A program made the position numbers and the translations under genes. The notes below the pieces were generated by a model. It did no database searches. It worked only from the letters and a program-made list of their open reading frames with translations, and was not told the origin of the DNA. A DNA stretch of 64,000 bases from Kluyvera cryocrescens NBRC 102467 (lineage in GTDB: Bacteria > Pseudomonadota > Gammaproteobacteria > Enterobacterales > Enterobacteriaceae): contig NZ_BCTM01000006.1 of the NCBI RefSeq assembly GCF_001571285.1, forward strand, positions 1 through 64,000. The letters are read 5' to 3'. Shown here in pieces: positions 38,319-48,312 of the stretch (position 1 is its first letter; each line of letters starts with the position of its first letter).

Positions 38319-39268
38319 TGTTGACTGACAGCAAATTACTGGCCAGCGCCGCCTGGGACTCGCAGTCTTTGAACGAACTGAAGACCAAGGCCGGACAGGA
38401 TCCGCAGGCTAACCTGCGGCCGGTAGCGCGGCAGGTTGAAGGGATGTTCGTGCAGATGATGCTGAAAAGCATGCGCGAAACCCTCCCGAAAGATGGACTG
38501 TTCAGCAGCGACCAGACGCGGCTCTACACCAGTATGTATGACCAGCAGATCGCCCAGCAGATGACCGCGGGTAAGGGCTTAGGCCTTGCAGAGGAGATGG
38601 TTAAACAGCTGTCAGCGCAACAGACCGAACCGGCAGAAAACGTCGGTCAGGTACCGATGAAATTTGATATGCAGACCATCACCAGCTACCAGAATGCGGC
38701 GCTGACTCAGATGGTGCGCAAAGCGCTGCCAAAAGCGCCGGACAGCAGCGATACGCCGCTGTCCGGCGATTCAAAAGATTTTCTCGCCCAGCTTTCTCTG
38801 CCCGCGCGGCTGGCGAGCGAGCAAAGTGGTATTCCGCACCACCTGATTCTGGCGCAGGCCGCGCTGGAGTCTGGCTGGGGGCAACGGCAGATTCGCCGCG
38901 AAAACGGTGAGCCGAGTTTCAACCTGTTTGGTGTTAAAGCCTCCGGTGACTGGAAGGGCAAAGTCACCGAGATCACCACCACCGAGTTCGAGAACGGCGA
39001 GGCTAAGAAGGTCAAAGCCAAATTCCGCGTCTACAGCTCGTATCTGGAAGCGCTGTCCGACTACGTCGGCCTGTTGACCCGCAATCCGCGCTACGCGGCA
39101 GTGACGTCGGCGTCAACGGCAGAGCAGGGGGCTCAGGCGTTGCAGAACGCCGGATATGCCACCGACCCGCAGTACGCGCGCAAATTAACCAGCATGATTC
39201 AGCAGTTGAAATCGATGAGCGAGAAGGTCAGCAACACCTACCGCAACGATCTCGAAAATCTGTTCTGA
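38318..39268 (+). CDS. flgJ: Flagellar rod-capping muramidase FlgJ
   Basis: A 316-residue bifunctional protein. The N-terminal half (about 1-150) caps the rod (ARQVEGMFVQMMLKSMRET). The C-terminal half is a beta-N-acetylglucosaminidase domain that opens peptidoglycan, with the catalytic Glu in LAQAALESGWGQ. Close to the E. coli length (313). Its ATG overlaps the flgI stop. Confidence 0.96.
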   Translation: MLTDSKLLASAAWDSQSLNELKTKAGQDPQANLRPVARQVEGMFVQMMLKSMRETLPKDGLFSSDQTRLYTSMYDQQIAQQMTAGKGLGLAEEMVKQLSAQQTEPAENVGQVPMKFDMQTITSYQNAALTQMVRKALPKAPDSSDTPLSGDSKDFLAQLSLPARLASEQSGIPHHLILAQAALESGWGQRQIRRENGEPSFNLFGVKASGDWKGKVTEITTTEFENGEAKKVKAKFRVYSSYLEALSDYVGLLTRNPRYAAVTSASTAEQGAQALQNAGYATDPQYARKLTSMIQQLKSMSEKVSNTYRNDLENLF

Positions 39269-39274
39269 TTTGCC

Positions 39275-39301
39275 TCAAGTTTGCAGTTAGCCATCCGATA
39301 A
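39275..39301 (+). promoter_or_regulatory. Sigma-28 promoter of flgKL
   Basis: TCAAGTTT, 11 bp, TCCGATAA matches the FliA consensus TAAAGTTT-N11-GCCGATAA with three differences. It begins 7 bp after the flgJ stop and 31 bp before flgK, where the E. coli class 3 flgK promoter lies. Confidence 0.88.
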
Positions 39302-39331
39302 GTAATACCATGGCCTTAAGAAGGAGCGTTC

Positions 39332-41023
39332 ATGTCCAGTTTAATTAACAGCGCGATGAGCGGGCTCAGTGCCGCGCAGGCCGCGCTGAACACCACCAGT
39401 AACAACATCGCCAGCTACAACGTGGCCGGATACACCCGCCAGACGACGGTGCTGGCTTCAGCCAACAGTACGCTGGGTGCCGGCGGTTGGGTGGGGAATG
39501 GCGTTAACGTTTCGAGCGTACAGCGTGAGTACAACGCGTTTATCACCAACCAGCTGCGTACTGCGCAAAGCCAGAGCAACGGTCTGACTACGCGCTACGA
39601 GCAGGTCTCGAAAATCGACAGCATGATTTCCAGCACGACGAACAACCTGTCGACGACGCTGCAGGACTTCTTCAGCAGTCTGCAAACGCTGGTGAGCAAT
39701 GCCGAAGACCCGGCTGCGCGTCAGACCGTGCTGGGCAAAGCTGACGGCGTGGTGAACCAGTTTAAAGTCGTTGACCAGTATCTGCGTGACCAGGACAAGC
39801 AGGTTAATCTGTCTATCTCCTCAACCGTCGATCTGGTGAACAACTACTCTTCGCAGATTGCTAGCCTGAACGACAAAATTTCCCGCCTGACCGGCGTAGG
39901 TGCAGGCGCATCGCCAAACGATCTGCTCGATCAGCGCGACCAACTGGTGAGCGAGCTGAACAAGCTGGTGGGTGTGGAAGTTAACGTCCAGGACGGCAGC
40001 ACCTATAACATCACCATGGCAAACGGTTATACCCTTGTTGCCGGAAGCAAAGCGAGCCAGTTGGCCGCCGTACCGAGCAGCGCGGATCCCAACCGTACCA
40101 CCGTAGCCTATGTCGATAACGTCGCCGGCAACGTTGAAATCCCGGAAAAACTGTTGACCACCGGTTCACTGGGCGGTCTGCTGACCTTCCGTTCTCAGGA
40201 TCTTGACCAGACCCGCAACAGCCTGAACCAGATGGCAATGGCCTTTGCCGACGCGTTTAACACGGTACATAAGCAGGGGATTGATGCCGACGGTAAAGCT
40301 GGCGTTGATTTCTTTGATTTCGGTAAACCGTCCTCCATCGCTAACAGCAAAAACAAAGGTGATGCTGAGCTAGATGTGAAGATGACCAAGTCTTCCGCCG
40401 TGCAGGCTACCGATTACAAAGTGGTGAAAACCGACAGCGGTTGGGAAGTGACGCGCCTGTCTGATAACACCAGCGTCAAACTGGACACCGATAGCGATCT
40501 GGCTAACGGTGTACTGAAGTTCGATGGACTGACGGTTACCGCACAGTTGAAATCAGGTGGCACGAACGCTGCCGCAACGGGCGACAGCTTTATCGTCAAG
40601 CCGGTAAGCGACGCCATCGTCAACATGAAAGTGGCCATCAGCAGTGAATCGCAGATTGCGATGGGGTTGCCGACGAGCGATCCGACCAACCCTGATGTGG
40701 GCGATGGCGAAAGCGATAACCGCAACGGTCAGGCGCTGCTGGATCTGCAGAACAGTAAAGTGGTCGGTGGTTCAAAAACCTTTAACGACTCCTACGCAGC
40801 GCTGGTGAGCTCAATTGGTACCAAAACGGCAACCCTGAAGAGCAGCAGCACCACTCAGGCAAACGTGGTGACGCAGCTGAGCAATCAGCAGCAGTCGATT
40901 TCAGGCGTTAACCTTGACGAAGAGTACGGCAACCTGCAGCTGTTCCAGCAGTACTATCTGGCCAATGCGCAGGTGCTGCAAACCGCAAGCACTCTCTTCG
41001 ACGCATTAATTAATATCCGCTAA
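39332..41023 (+). CDS. flgK: Hook-filament junction protein FlgK
   Basis: A 563-residue hook-associated protein 1, somewhat longer than E. coli FlgK (547) through the variable middle domain. The N-terminal motif (SAAQAALNTTSNNIASYNVA) and the C-terminal helix (NLQLFQQYYLANAQVLQTAS) are conserved. It is exported with FlgN as chaperone. flgL follows 14 bp later. Confidence 0.96.
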   Translation: MSSLINSAMSGLSAAQAALNTTSNNIASYNVAGYTRQTTVLASANSTLGAGGWVGNGVNVSSVQREYNAFITNQLRTAQSQSNGLTTRYEQVSKIDSMISSTTNNLSTTLQDFFSSLQTLVSNAEDPAARQTVLGKADGVVNQFKVVDQYLRDQDKQVNLSISSTVDLVNNYSSQIASLNDKISRLTGVGAGASPNDLLDQRDQLVSELNKLVGVEVNVQDGSTYNITMANGYTLVAGSKASQLAAVPSSADPNRTTVAYVDNVAGNVEIPEKLLTTGSLGGLLTFRSQDLDQTRNSLNQMAMAFADAFNTVHKQGIDADGKAGVDFFDFGKPSSIANSKNKGDAELDVKMTKSSAVQATDYKVVKTDSGWEVTRLSDNTSVKLDTDSDLANGVLKFDGLTVTAQLKSGGTNAAATGDSFIVKPVSDAIVNMKVAISSESQIAMGLPTSDPTNPDVGDGESDNRNGQALLDLQNSKVVGGSKTFNDSYAALVSSIGTKTATLKSSSTTQANVVTQLSNQQQSISGVNLDEEYGNLQLFQQYYLANAQVLQTASTLFDALINIR

Positions 41024-41037
41024 GGAGAGGGAATAGC

Positions 41038-41976
41038 ATGCGCGTCAGTACCTTGATGATGTACCAGCAGAATATGAGCGGCATTACCAACTCTCAGTCT
41101 GAATGGTTAAAGTACGGTGAGCAGATGTCGACCGGGAAACGCGTCAACCGCGCCTCGGACGACCCGGTCGCCGCTTCGCAGGCGGTCGTGTTATCACAGG
41201 CGCAGGCGCAAAACGCCCAGTTTGCCACTGCCCGTACCTTCGCCACCCAGCGCGTCTCGACGGAGGAGAGCACCTTAAAACAGGTCACTACCGCGATTCA
41301 GTCGGCGCAGGAGAAGATTGTTTATGCCGGTAACGGCACGCTCAGCGATGACGACCGGGCATCGCTGGCTACCGATCTACAGGGGATTCGCGATCAGTTG
41401 CTGAACCTGGCGAACAGTACCGATGGCAACGGTCGCTATATTTTTGCCGGTTATAAAACCGATACGCCGCCGTTTGATGACAGCGGGAAATATGTGGGCG
41501 GTACGATCAACGTTGAGCAGCAGGTGGATTCTTCACGCTCTATGGTCATTGGCCATACCGGTAACCTGATCTTTGATAGCGTCACCAGTAATGCCAAACC
41601 GGATGCCGATCAGAATATCTTTACCGCGCTCGACAGCGCGATTGCGTCCTTGAACACGCCGCTGGAAGACGCTGACGATGCGACGAAAGACATCGAGGCT
41701 GCGGCCATTGACCGCACTAACCGTAGCCTCAGCAACTCGCTGAACAACGTGTTAACAGTCCGTGCCGAACTGGGGACGCAGCTCAACGAGTTGGATAAAC
41801 TCGACGCGCTGGGTGATGACCGCGCGCTGGCGCAAACTCAGCAGATGAGTAACCTGGTAGACGTAGACTGGAACTCGACGATTTCCAACTACACCATGCA
41901 GCAAACGGCGCTGCAGGCAGCCTATAAAGCCTTTACCGATATGCAAGGTATGTCACTGTTTCAACTGAATAAATAA
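41038..41976 (+). CDS. flgL: Hook-filament junction protein FlgL
   Basis: A 312-residue hook-associated protein 3 of the flagellin superfamily. The N-terminal coiled-coil region (MRVSTLMMYQQNMSGITNSQ, then RASDDPVAA) and C-terminal helix (NYTMQQTALQAAYKAF) are conserved. It is the last gene of the flg cluster and is followed by a terminator at 42022-42054. Confidence 0.96.
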   Translation: MRVSTLMMYQQNMSGITNSQSEWLKYGEQMSTGKRVNRASDDPVAASQAVVLSQAQAQNAQFATARTFATQRVSTEESTLKQVTTAIQSAQEKIVYAGNGTLSDDDRASLATDLQGIRDQLLNLANSTDGNGRYIFAGYKTDTPPFDDSGKYVGGTINVEQQVDSSRSMVIGHTGNLIFDSVTSNAKPDADQNIFTALDSAIASLNTPLEDADDATKDIEAAAIDRTNRSLSNSLNNVLTVRAELGTQLNELDKLDALGDDRALAQTQQMSNLVDVDWNSTISNYTMQQTALQAAYKAFTDMQGMSLFQLNK

Positions 41977-42021
41977 TAAAATAAGGTTTGAACATATCTG
42001 GAAACTGGGTATGTTTTTATC

Positions 42022-42054
42022 GCCCGCGTCATTACCCCGGCGCGGGCTTTTTTT
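42022..42054. terminator. flgKL terminator
   Basis: GCCCGCG pairs with CGCGGGC across a 12-nt loop and is followed by seven T. It lies 46 bp past flgL, between it and the convergent MFS gene. Confidence 0.8.
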
Positions 42055-42060
42055 CATCGA

Positions 42061-43275
42061 TTAACGGGTGCCGAGCGCGGCGCTGCGTAAACGATAGGTT
42101 TCACTGACGCGAATCGCCAGCGCCACCAGACCGGCCACCGTCGCTAATGCGACAACACCTTCCCAACCTGCCAGCGAGTAAACCTGAGTGCCGAGAACGG
42201 AACCCAGCGACATCCCGATAAAGACGCCGGTAAACAGCAGCGCATTCAGGCGACCGCGAGCCTGCGGTTCCAGGCTGTAAACCAGGTTCTGGTGCGCCAC
42301 CAGGCTTGACTGTAAGCCGAGATCAAAGCCTACGGCCGCGATGGCAATCAGGACCAGCTGTGCCATCGCTGGCAGCGCCGGTAGCAGGAACATCAGGGCA
42401 AATGAAACGCTCACCAGCGCCGCCCCCAGTTGGGTCACTTTTTCCGCACCGACTTTATCGGCCAGACCGCCAGCCAGCGGTGCAGCAAGCGCACCGGCGG
42501 CACCCGCGATACCAAAACCGCCGGCAACCGCGCTACCCATGTGATAGTGCTCTGCAAGCATCACTGCCAGGGTTGACCAAAAGGCGCTAAAGGCGATAGA
42601 GAGAAAGCCCTGCGCCATTGCCGCGCGACGCAGCGTAGGATAACGACGCCATAGATGCGCCATCGAGGCCATCAGCGCTGGATATCGCAGTTCGGAATGC
42701 GCGGTAAAGTGCGGCAGAACGCGCCACAGTAAGAGGCCAATTAAAGCGATGCTCACCGCAGCGGCCTGATACATGACCCGCCAGCCAAACAGTTCGCCCA
42801 CCACGCCGCTGACGGTACGCGACAGCAGGATCCCCAGCAGCAGCCCGGTCATCACCGTCCCGACCATTTTTCCCTGCTTGCCCGCAGGGGCCAGAATGGC
42901 GGCGGCCGGTACGATATCTTGCGCCATGGTGGCGGCCATACCGATAAGCAGACTGACCGCCAGCAGAGAATGGAATTGCTGAGTCAAACTGTAGATTAGC
43001 AGCAATAGCGCCAGCGCCAGGCTTTTGAGCAGAATTAGCGTGCGGCGGTCGTAGCGGTCACCCAACGGCAGCAGGAACAGGATACCCAGCGCATAACCGG
43101 CCTGCGTCAAAGTGGGTATCAGGCCCATGCCTTCAACGCTTAAGTGTAAGGTGGCGCCCATCAGCGGCAAAAGCGGCTGCGCGTAATAAATGGCGGCGAC
43201 GCTGAATCCAGCGCCGAGTGCCAGGATAAAAATCAACAGACCGGCGGTCTGCGAAGGGGATGTGGCTGTGGTCAT
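42061..43275 (-). CDS. MFS transporter (drug/metabolite efflux type)
   Basis: A 404-residue, 12-TM major-facilitator protein. The loop 2-3 motif (LPLGDRYDRRTLIL) and the loop 8-9 counterpart (GGLADKVGAEKV) mark it as a DHA1-like exporter; it resembles E. coli YgaY-type proteins. It is not found between flgL and rne in E. coli. The divergent LysR gene 109 bp away is the likely regulator. Substrate unknown. Confidence 0.85.
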   Translation of the reverse strand: MTTATSPSQTAGLLIFILALGAGFSVAAIYYAQPLLPLMGATLHLSVEGMGLIPTLTQAGYALGILFLLPLGDRYDRRTLILLKSLALALLLLIYSLTQQFHSLLAVSLLIGMAATMAQDIVPAAAILAPAGKQGKMVGTVMTGLLLGILLSRTVSGVVGELFGWRVMYQAAAVSIALIGLLLWRVLPHFTAHSELRYPALMASMAHLWRRYPTLRRAAMAQGFLSIAFSAFWSTLAVMLAEHYHMGSAVAGGFGIAGAAGALAAPLAGGLADKVGAEKVTQLGAALVSVSFALMFLLPALPAMAQLVLIAIAAVGFDLGLQSSLVAHQNLVYSLEPQARGRLNALLFTGVFIGMSLGSVLGTQVYSLAGWEGVVALATVAGLVALAIRVSETYRLRSAALGTR

Positions 43276-43384
43276 TTATGTATCCTCAACGGTGTATGGG
43301 AGGCATTTTCCGTGTCTTCACGCTGGAGCGGTAGCCGTCGTGGTGGTAAAACAGTTATACGTTTAGCGTATAGGCAGTAAGCAA

Positions 43385-44320
43385 ATGAAAAGAAATGAGC
43401 GTATAGACCGCGTCGAGCTGATGCGGACCTTTATTCGCATCGTCGAGTCGGGTTCACTCTCCGCCGCCGCCCGGCAGATGGAAACGACCCAGGCGACAAT
43501 CAGCCGCCGTTTGCAGTCGCTCGAAGAGATGCTGGGTGCGAAGCTGCTGCTACGGTCAACCCATGCGATGAAACTCACCGATGACGGTGAACGCTGCTAC
43601 CACCACGCCCGTCAGGTGGTAGAGTCGTGGCTCGCGTTGGAAGATGCGCTACAGCTAACCGATGATCAGCCGGTAGGTACCCTGCGCGTGCGCGCACCAC
43701 ATGCCTTTGGCCAGCAGCAGTTGCTGGCACCGTTGGTGGGCTTTCTGGCGCGTTATCCGCAGCTGTCGGTGGAGTGGATGCTGCATGACAAAGCGGTTGA
43801 TTTTATAAGCGACAATATTGACTGTGCGATCCGCGTGGGGGCGGAAGTCGACCCGGCGACCGTAACGGTACTGCTGGCCGAAGTGCCAAGATGCATTGTC
43901 GCTGCGCCCGAGTTGCTGCGTCGATTCCCGGCGGTGGTCGATCCCACGTCATTGTCGGCGCTGCCATGGATTGCTATCAGCACGTTTTACCAGCATGAAG
44001 TGGTGCTAACCCAGCCGGAGAGCGGGCAGACGGTCAGTATCGCTATCGCTTCGCGGCTTAGTACGGATAGCCTGTACGTCGCGAAAAATGCGGCGCTGGC
44101 GGGGGTCGGCGTCGCGGTAGTTTCCAGTTGGACGGTGGAAGAGGAGCTGGCAAACGGTACGTTGGTTGAACTGTTGCCGCAGTGGCAGACGGCGCCGTTA
44201 CCGGTCCATCTGGTTTATCCCTGGGCGCGCTATTATCCGGTGCGGTTACGCAAATTTCTCGACCTGATGCGCGAAGTGATGCCGCAAATTGCCGGAATGC
44301 GACAGCCGGAAAAAGGATAA
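43385..44320 (+). CDS. LysR-family regulator divergent from the MFS gene
   Basis: A 311-residue LTTR. The N-terminal HTH (about residues 10-68: SLSAAARQMETTQATISRRL) is followed by the ligand-binding domain (about 95-300). The TQATISRRLQSLE pattern is typical of the CrgA/DhcR-like subgroup. It is divergent from the MFS transporter, so a transporter-regulator pair is inferred. The ribosome-binding site before ATG 43385 is weak. It ends at the shared terminator 44343-44373. Confidence 0.87.
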   Translation: MKRNERIDRVELMRTFIRIVESGSLSAAARQMETTQATISRRLQSLEEMLGAKLLLRSTHAMKLTDDGERCYHHARQVVESWLALEDALQLTDDQPVGTLRVRAPHAFGQQQLLAPLVGFLARYPQLSVEWMLHDKAVDFISDNIDCAIRVGAEVDPATVTVLLAEVPRCIVAAPELLRRFPAVVDPTSLSALPWIAISTFYQHEVVLTQPESGQTVSIAIASRLSTDSLYVAKNAALAGVGVAVVSSWTVEEELANGTLVELLPQWQTAPLPVHLVYPWARYYPVRLRKFLDLMREVMPQIAGMRQPEKG

Positions 44321-44342
44321 CCACTGCTGAGGTTTGAGGCAT

Positions 44343-44373
44343 AAAAAAATCGGCCCTGAAGGGCCGATTTTTC
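44343..44373. terminator. Bidirectional terminator between the LysR gene and rne
   Basis: AATCGGCCC pairs with GGGCCGATT (loop TGAA), flanked by an A-run on the left and T-run on the right, so it can end both the LysR transcript (plus) and the convergent rne transcript (minus). Confidence 0.85.
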
Positions 44374-44390
44374 ATCGTGCGCGAAGCGGA

Positions 44391-47300
44391 TTATTCAGCC
44401 GATTGCGGACGCGTTGGTTCAGCAGTGGCCGTGTGCGTTGCGCTATGACCGCCTGCGGAGCCTTTACCTTCGAAGCCGAAGGATGGGCGTACCCAGTCGC
44501 TGTGACGCGGTGCTTCAGGCACGTAGTCCGGCGCTGGGGCACGCGTCATTGGTGCCGTAGCATGGCTCGCGGCAACGATAGACGGCGCAACAGCGGCCGG
44601 TTTGGCAGCCACAGCAGGGGCTTCAACCACGGTTTCTTTCACGGCAGGTTCTGCAGCGGCTGGGGCCACAGGGGCTTCAACTTCAGCAGGCGCTTCAACC
44701 ACCGGAGCAGTTTCTACGACTGGCTCGACCACGACCGGCGCTGCAACTTCTTCAATCTCGGCTTTCGCTTCGACAGATTCCGCGACAGGCTGCTCAGTTG
44801 CTTCAACGACAACAGGCACTTCTTCTGCAACGACTGGCGCCGGTGCTTCTTCCTGAACTGGCGCAGCTTCTTCAGCAACGGCGGCAACAGGTTCGGCAAC
44901 CACTTCTGGCACAGCGGTTTCCGCTGGCTGGACTGGTGCTTCTACGATTGCTGGCTCAGCGGCAGCAACCGGAGCAACAGTTTGCTCTACGGTTTCAACC
45001 GCGGCTGGCTGCTCAATTACTTCCTGCTCAACTGGCGCATCAACGACAGCCTGATCCTGAACCGGGGTAACCGGGTAGCGAATCCACACTTTACCAGAAG
45101 CCATTTCTGGCGACGCACAGGCGACGGTCAGCGGCATTGGGGACTGTGTTGGATAACGCTCATCGCGGTAACGACGACGACGCTGACCGCTGACGCGCAG
45201 ATGGCGCGGTGAGCGACGGGAGCGACGCGGCATACCGTTGTTATCACGAGCTTCACCGTTTTCATCCTGCTCAGCCTGCGCTGGTGCATCAACGACGGCC
45301 GGCAGGTCAACTTTCGCCAGTGCAGTACGCGGTGCTTCCTGCTGTGGTTCTTCCGGCGCAAATTCACGTGCGGCGGTCTGCTCTGCGGTTTCGATACGCA
45401 CTTTCTGCGACAGCTGGCGCGGTTTGCGGCGCGGCATATTCTGTACGCGATCTTCCGGTGCGGCTTCCTGAGCAACGACGGCTTCTTCACGATTCTGCGG
45501 TTTCGCTTCCTGCTGCGCTTGACGTTTATCGTCATTGCGGCGGCGGTTGCGTTCGCGACGCGGCTGCTGCTCGTCACGGGACTTCGATTTGTCGCCATCT
45601 TCTACAACGGCAGCGGACTGCTGGCGATTTTCACGTGCTTCGGTCGACTGCTGTGGTTTCTCACGACGATTACGACGGTTGTCCTCGCGGCCTTCACGAT
45701 TCTCGCGCGGTTCGCGACCTTCCGCATTTTCGTTACGATCGCTGCGTTCATTACGGTCACCGCGATCGTTACGACGGTCGTTGCGATCATTACGGTCGCG
45801 ACGATTGTTTTGACGCGGTTTACGACGTTCCTGCTGGCGTTCCGGCTTGGCTTCCTGCTGTTTTTCCGGCTGAGCTTCAACGGTTTTTTCCGGCGCACCG
45901 GCAAACAGGTTTTTCAGCGCAGCGAAGAAGCGGGAAATCAGGCCAGGAGCCGCAGGGGCTGCAGCAACGGCGGCTTTCGCTTTTGGTGCGGCAACCGCGG
46001 TTTTTTCTGCGGTTGGTGCAGGTGGAACTTCCGGCATGACGAAGGTCGCCAGCGCAGGTTGTTCCGGCATTTTACGCTCGGCGATCTCTTCATCAACCGG
46101 CAATGCCATCTCTTCTTCATGCAGCTTCGGCAGCAGATAGCTCAGCGTTGTGGTCTCTTCGCCTTTGCGCACGCGCAGTACGGAGTAGTGCGGGGTTTCC
46201 ATCTGATCGTTTGGCACGATGATGCAGCGCACGTCGGTCTGACGGGATTCAATGGCGGTGACTGCGGCACGTTTTTCGTTCAGCAGGTAAGAGGCAATTG
46301 GCACAGGGACAATCGCATGAACTTCTTTGGTGTTCTCTTTCAGCGCTTCTTCTTCAATCAGACGCAGGATAGAGAGCGACAGCGATTCGTTGTCACGCAC
46401 GGTACCGGTGCCGGAGCAGCGCGGGCAGACGTGGTGGCTGGATTCGCCCAGTGATGGGCTCAGACGTTGACGTGACATCTCCAGCAGGCCAAATCGGGAG
46501 ATATGGCTAATCTGAATACGTGCACGGTCCTGGCGCACCGCTTCACGCAGACGGTTTTCTACCGCGCGCTGGTGGCGTACCGGTGTCATGTCGATGAAGT
46601 CGATAACGATCAGGCCGCCGAGGTCACGCAGACGCAGCTGGCGGGCGATTTCATCGGCCGCTTCAAGGTTAGTGTTGAATGCCGTTTCTTCGATGTCGCC
46701 GCCGCGAGTTGCGCGTGCGGAGTTGATATCGATAGCGGTCAACGCTTCGGTGCTATCGATAACAATAGAGCCACCGGATGGCAGACGGACTTCACGCTGG
46801 AAGGCGGATTCGATCTGCGATTCAATCTGGTAGTGGCTGAACAGCGGAATTTCACCAGTGTACAGTTTAATTTTGCTGCTGAAATCCGGACGACCGAGCG
46901 CAGAAATGTGCTGACGCGCCATTTCCATCACTTTCGGGTTGTCGATCAGGATTTCGCCAATGTCCTGGCGCAGATAGTCGCGGAAAGCGCGAACGATAAC
47001 GTTACTTTCCTGGTGAATCAGGAATGGCGCAGGGCGGCTTTCGGCCGCTTTCTGGATGGCTTCCCAGTGCTTCATGCGGAAGCTTAAATCCCACTGTAAC
47101 GCTTCGGCGGATTTACCGACGCCCGCGGTACGTACGATTAAACCCATGCCGTCTGGCAGTTCGAGACTGGCCAGCGCTTCTTTGAGCTCGGTGCGGTCAT
47201 CACCTTCGATGCGACGAGAGATACCGCCAGCACGTGGGTTGTTCGGCATCAGCACCAGATAGCTGCCCGCCAGGCTGATAAAGGTAGTCAGCGCAGCGCC

Positions 47301-47636
47301 TTTATTGCCGCGTTCTTCTTTATCAATCTGAACGATAACTTCCTGACCTTCACGCAGCACGTCTTTGATGTTCGGACGGCCATGCGCGTTGTAATTAGCA
47401 GGGAAGTATTCGCGAGCGATTTCTTTGAGGGGGAGGAAACCATGACGCTCGGCGCCGTAATCAACAAATGCGGCTTCGAGACTGGGTTCAATACGGGTAA
47501 TTTTGCCTTTGTAGATGTTCGCTTTTTTCTGTTCGTGTCCTGGGCTTTCAATATCCAGATCGTACAGACGCTGCCCATCAACGAGGGCGACACGCAACTC
47601 TTCCTGCTGAGTTGCGTTGATTAACATTCTTTTCAT
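44391..47636 (-). CDS. rne: Ribonuclease E
   Basis: A 1081-residue endoribonuclease, core of the RNA degradosome. The N-terminal catalytic half (1-530) has the S1 domain, the DNase I-like site with Asp residues in [10 protein letters not shown] and VIDFIDM, and the zinc-link CPRCSGTGT. The disordered C-terminal half has Arg-rich RNA-binding stretches, the enolase-binding microdomain ([18 protein letters not shown]), long Ala/Val/Glu runs and a C-terminal PNPase-binding tail. A long leader upstream (autoregulation) is conserved. Slightly longer than E. coli RNase E (1061). Confidence 0.97.
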   Translation of the reverse strand: MKRMLINATQQEELRVALVDGQRLYDLDIESPGHEQKKANIYKGKITRIEPSLEAAFVDYGAERHGFLPLKEIAREYFPANYNAHGRPNIKDVLREGQEVIVQIDKEERGNKGAALTTFISLAGSYLVLMPNNPRAGGISRRIEGDDRTELKEALASLELPDGMGLIVRTAGVGKSAEALQWDLSFRMKHWEAIQKAAESRPAPFLIHQESNVIVRAFRDYLRQDIGEILIDNPKVMEMARQHISALGRPDFSSKIKLYTGEIPLFSHYQIESQIESAFQREVRLPSGGSIVIDSTEALTAIDINSARATRGGDIEETAFNTNLEAADEIARQLRLRDLGGLIVIDFIDMTPVRHQRAVENRLREAVRQDRARIQISHISRFGLLEMSRQRLSPSLGESSHHVCPRCSGTGTVRDNESLSLSILRLIEEEALKENTKEVHAIVPVPIASYLLNEKRAAVTAIESRQTDVRCIIVPNDQMETPHYSVLRVRKGEETTTLSYLLPKLHEEEMALPVDEEIAERKMPEQPALATFVMPEVPPAPTAEKTAVAAPKAKAAVAAAPAAPGLISRFFAALKNLFAGAPEKTVEAQPEKQQEAKPERQQERRKPRQNNRRDRNDRNDRRNDRGDRNERSDRNENAEGREPRENREGREDNRRNRREKPQQSTEARENRQQSAAVVEDGDKSKSRDEQQPRRERNRRRNDDKRQAQQEAKPQNREEAVVAQEAAPEDRVQNMPRRKPRQLSQKVRIETAEQTAAREFAPEEPQQEAPRTALAKVDLPAVVDAPAQAEQDENGEARDNNGMPRRSRRSPRHLRVSGQRRRRYRDERYPTQSPMPLTVACASPEMASGKVWIRYPVTPVQDQAVVDAPVEQEVIEQPAAVETVEQTVAPVAAAEPAIVEAPVQPAETAVPEVVAEPVAAVAEEAAPVQEEAPAPVVAEEVPVVVEATEQPVAESVEAKAEIEEVAAPVVVEPVVETAPVVEAPAEVEAPVAPAAAEPAVKETVVEAPAVAAKPAAVAPSIVAASHATAPMTRAPAPDYVPEAPRHSDWVRPSFGFEGKGSAGGHSATHTATAEPTRPQSAE

Positions 47637-47997
47637 CGTAACTTACTCATTATTCTTACATTGACGACTAAGCTGCGAGCAGAGTATTGCCTTTCCGGGG
47701 TAGACCGATGGCCTCGTGACTATTCACGTCGCCAACCTCACGGTTGTCGCTCGTTTAAGAGGCGCAGAGTGTCGGTAGCCTGTGTTTCAAACGGAACCAC
47801 AGCGCAATTATTTGGGGAACAACCTGGGATAACTCTCCAGAGAAGATTCCATTTATACTCGTCATCTTTTAGAGGGTAGAGGTCTTAGCATCTTACTTGC
47901 GTAAGCACGGATGTTTCCCGTTGCGCTCGCTGTCTACCCGCTAAAATTCGTACAGTATATGTACCGGTAAGGACTGCAACCCGCAGCCCGCTAACTG
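47637..47997 (-). promoter_or_regulatory. rne 5' untranslated region (rne5-like autoregulatory element)
   Basis: In E. coli rne has a 361-nt leader whose hairpins (hp2, hp3) let RNase E control its own mRNA. This region holds matching structure: GGGTAGA (47874-47880) and TCTACCC (47933-47939) close a long stem that contains CTTAC-TTGC-GTAAG (47892-47905). The leader length is set here by analogy, not by a mapped start. The rest of the 676-bp rne-rluC gap (to 48312) holds the divergent rne and rluC promoters; no further gene is seen. Confidence 0.65.
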
Positions 47998-48312
47998 TTT
48001 GAGCGATCAATACGTCTTACGCCATTGCTGCGTGGATGATCAAACAAACAAAACTGGTCATTCCGTTAATATCCTTGTTATTCCAGGTTCAACACGGAAA
48101 ACAGCTTCATTATTCCTTGCTAACCTAGTTATAGCAAGATGACTTTCACCTTTTATCACCCGGTTACTCACAGTTTCTTCACCCGTTCGTTGAGATTGTT
48201 CTAATAACAAACAACTCGCGGGAGAAAGCATCTGCAGAAAACAGGTCATGCTAAATATAAGCATAGAAAAATGAGTGGCGCTATTGAGCGGGGGTATTTA
48301 GAATCGCGCACC

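Noticed and set aside
45519-46454. A 311-codon antisense frame within rne
   Set aside because: It is a shadow of the Arg/Asp/Glu-rich low-complexity part of RNase E, translating into Phe/Thr/Val-rich sequence without features of a real gene.
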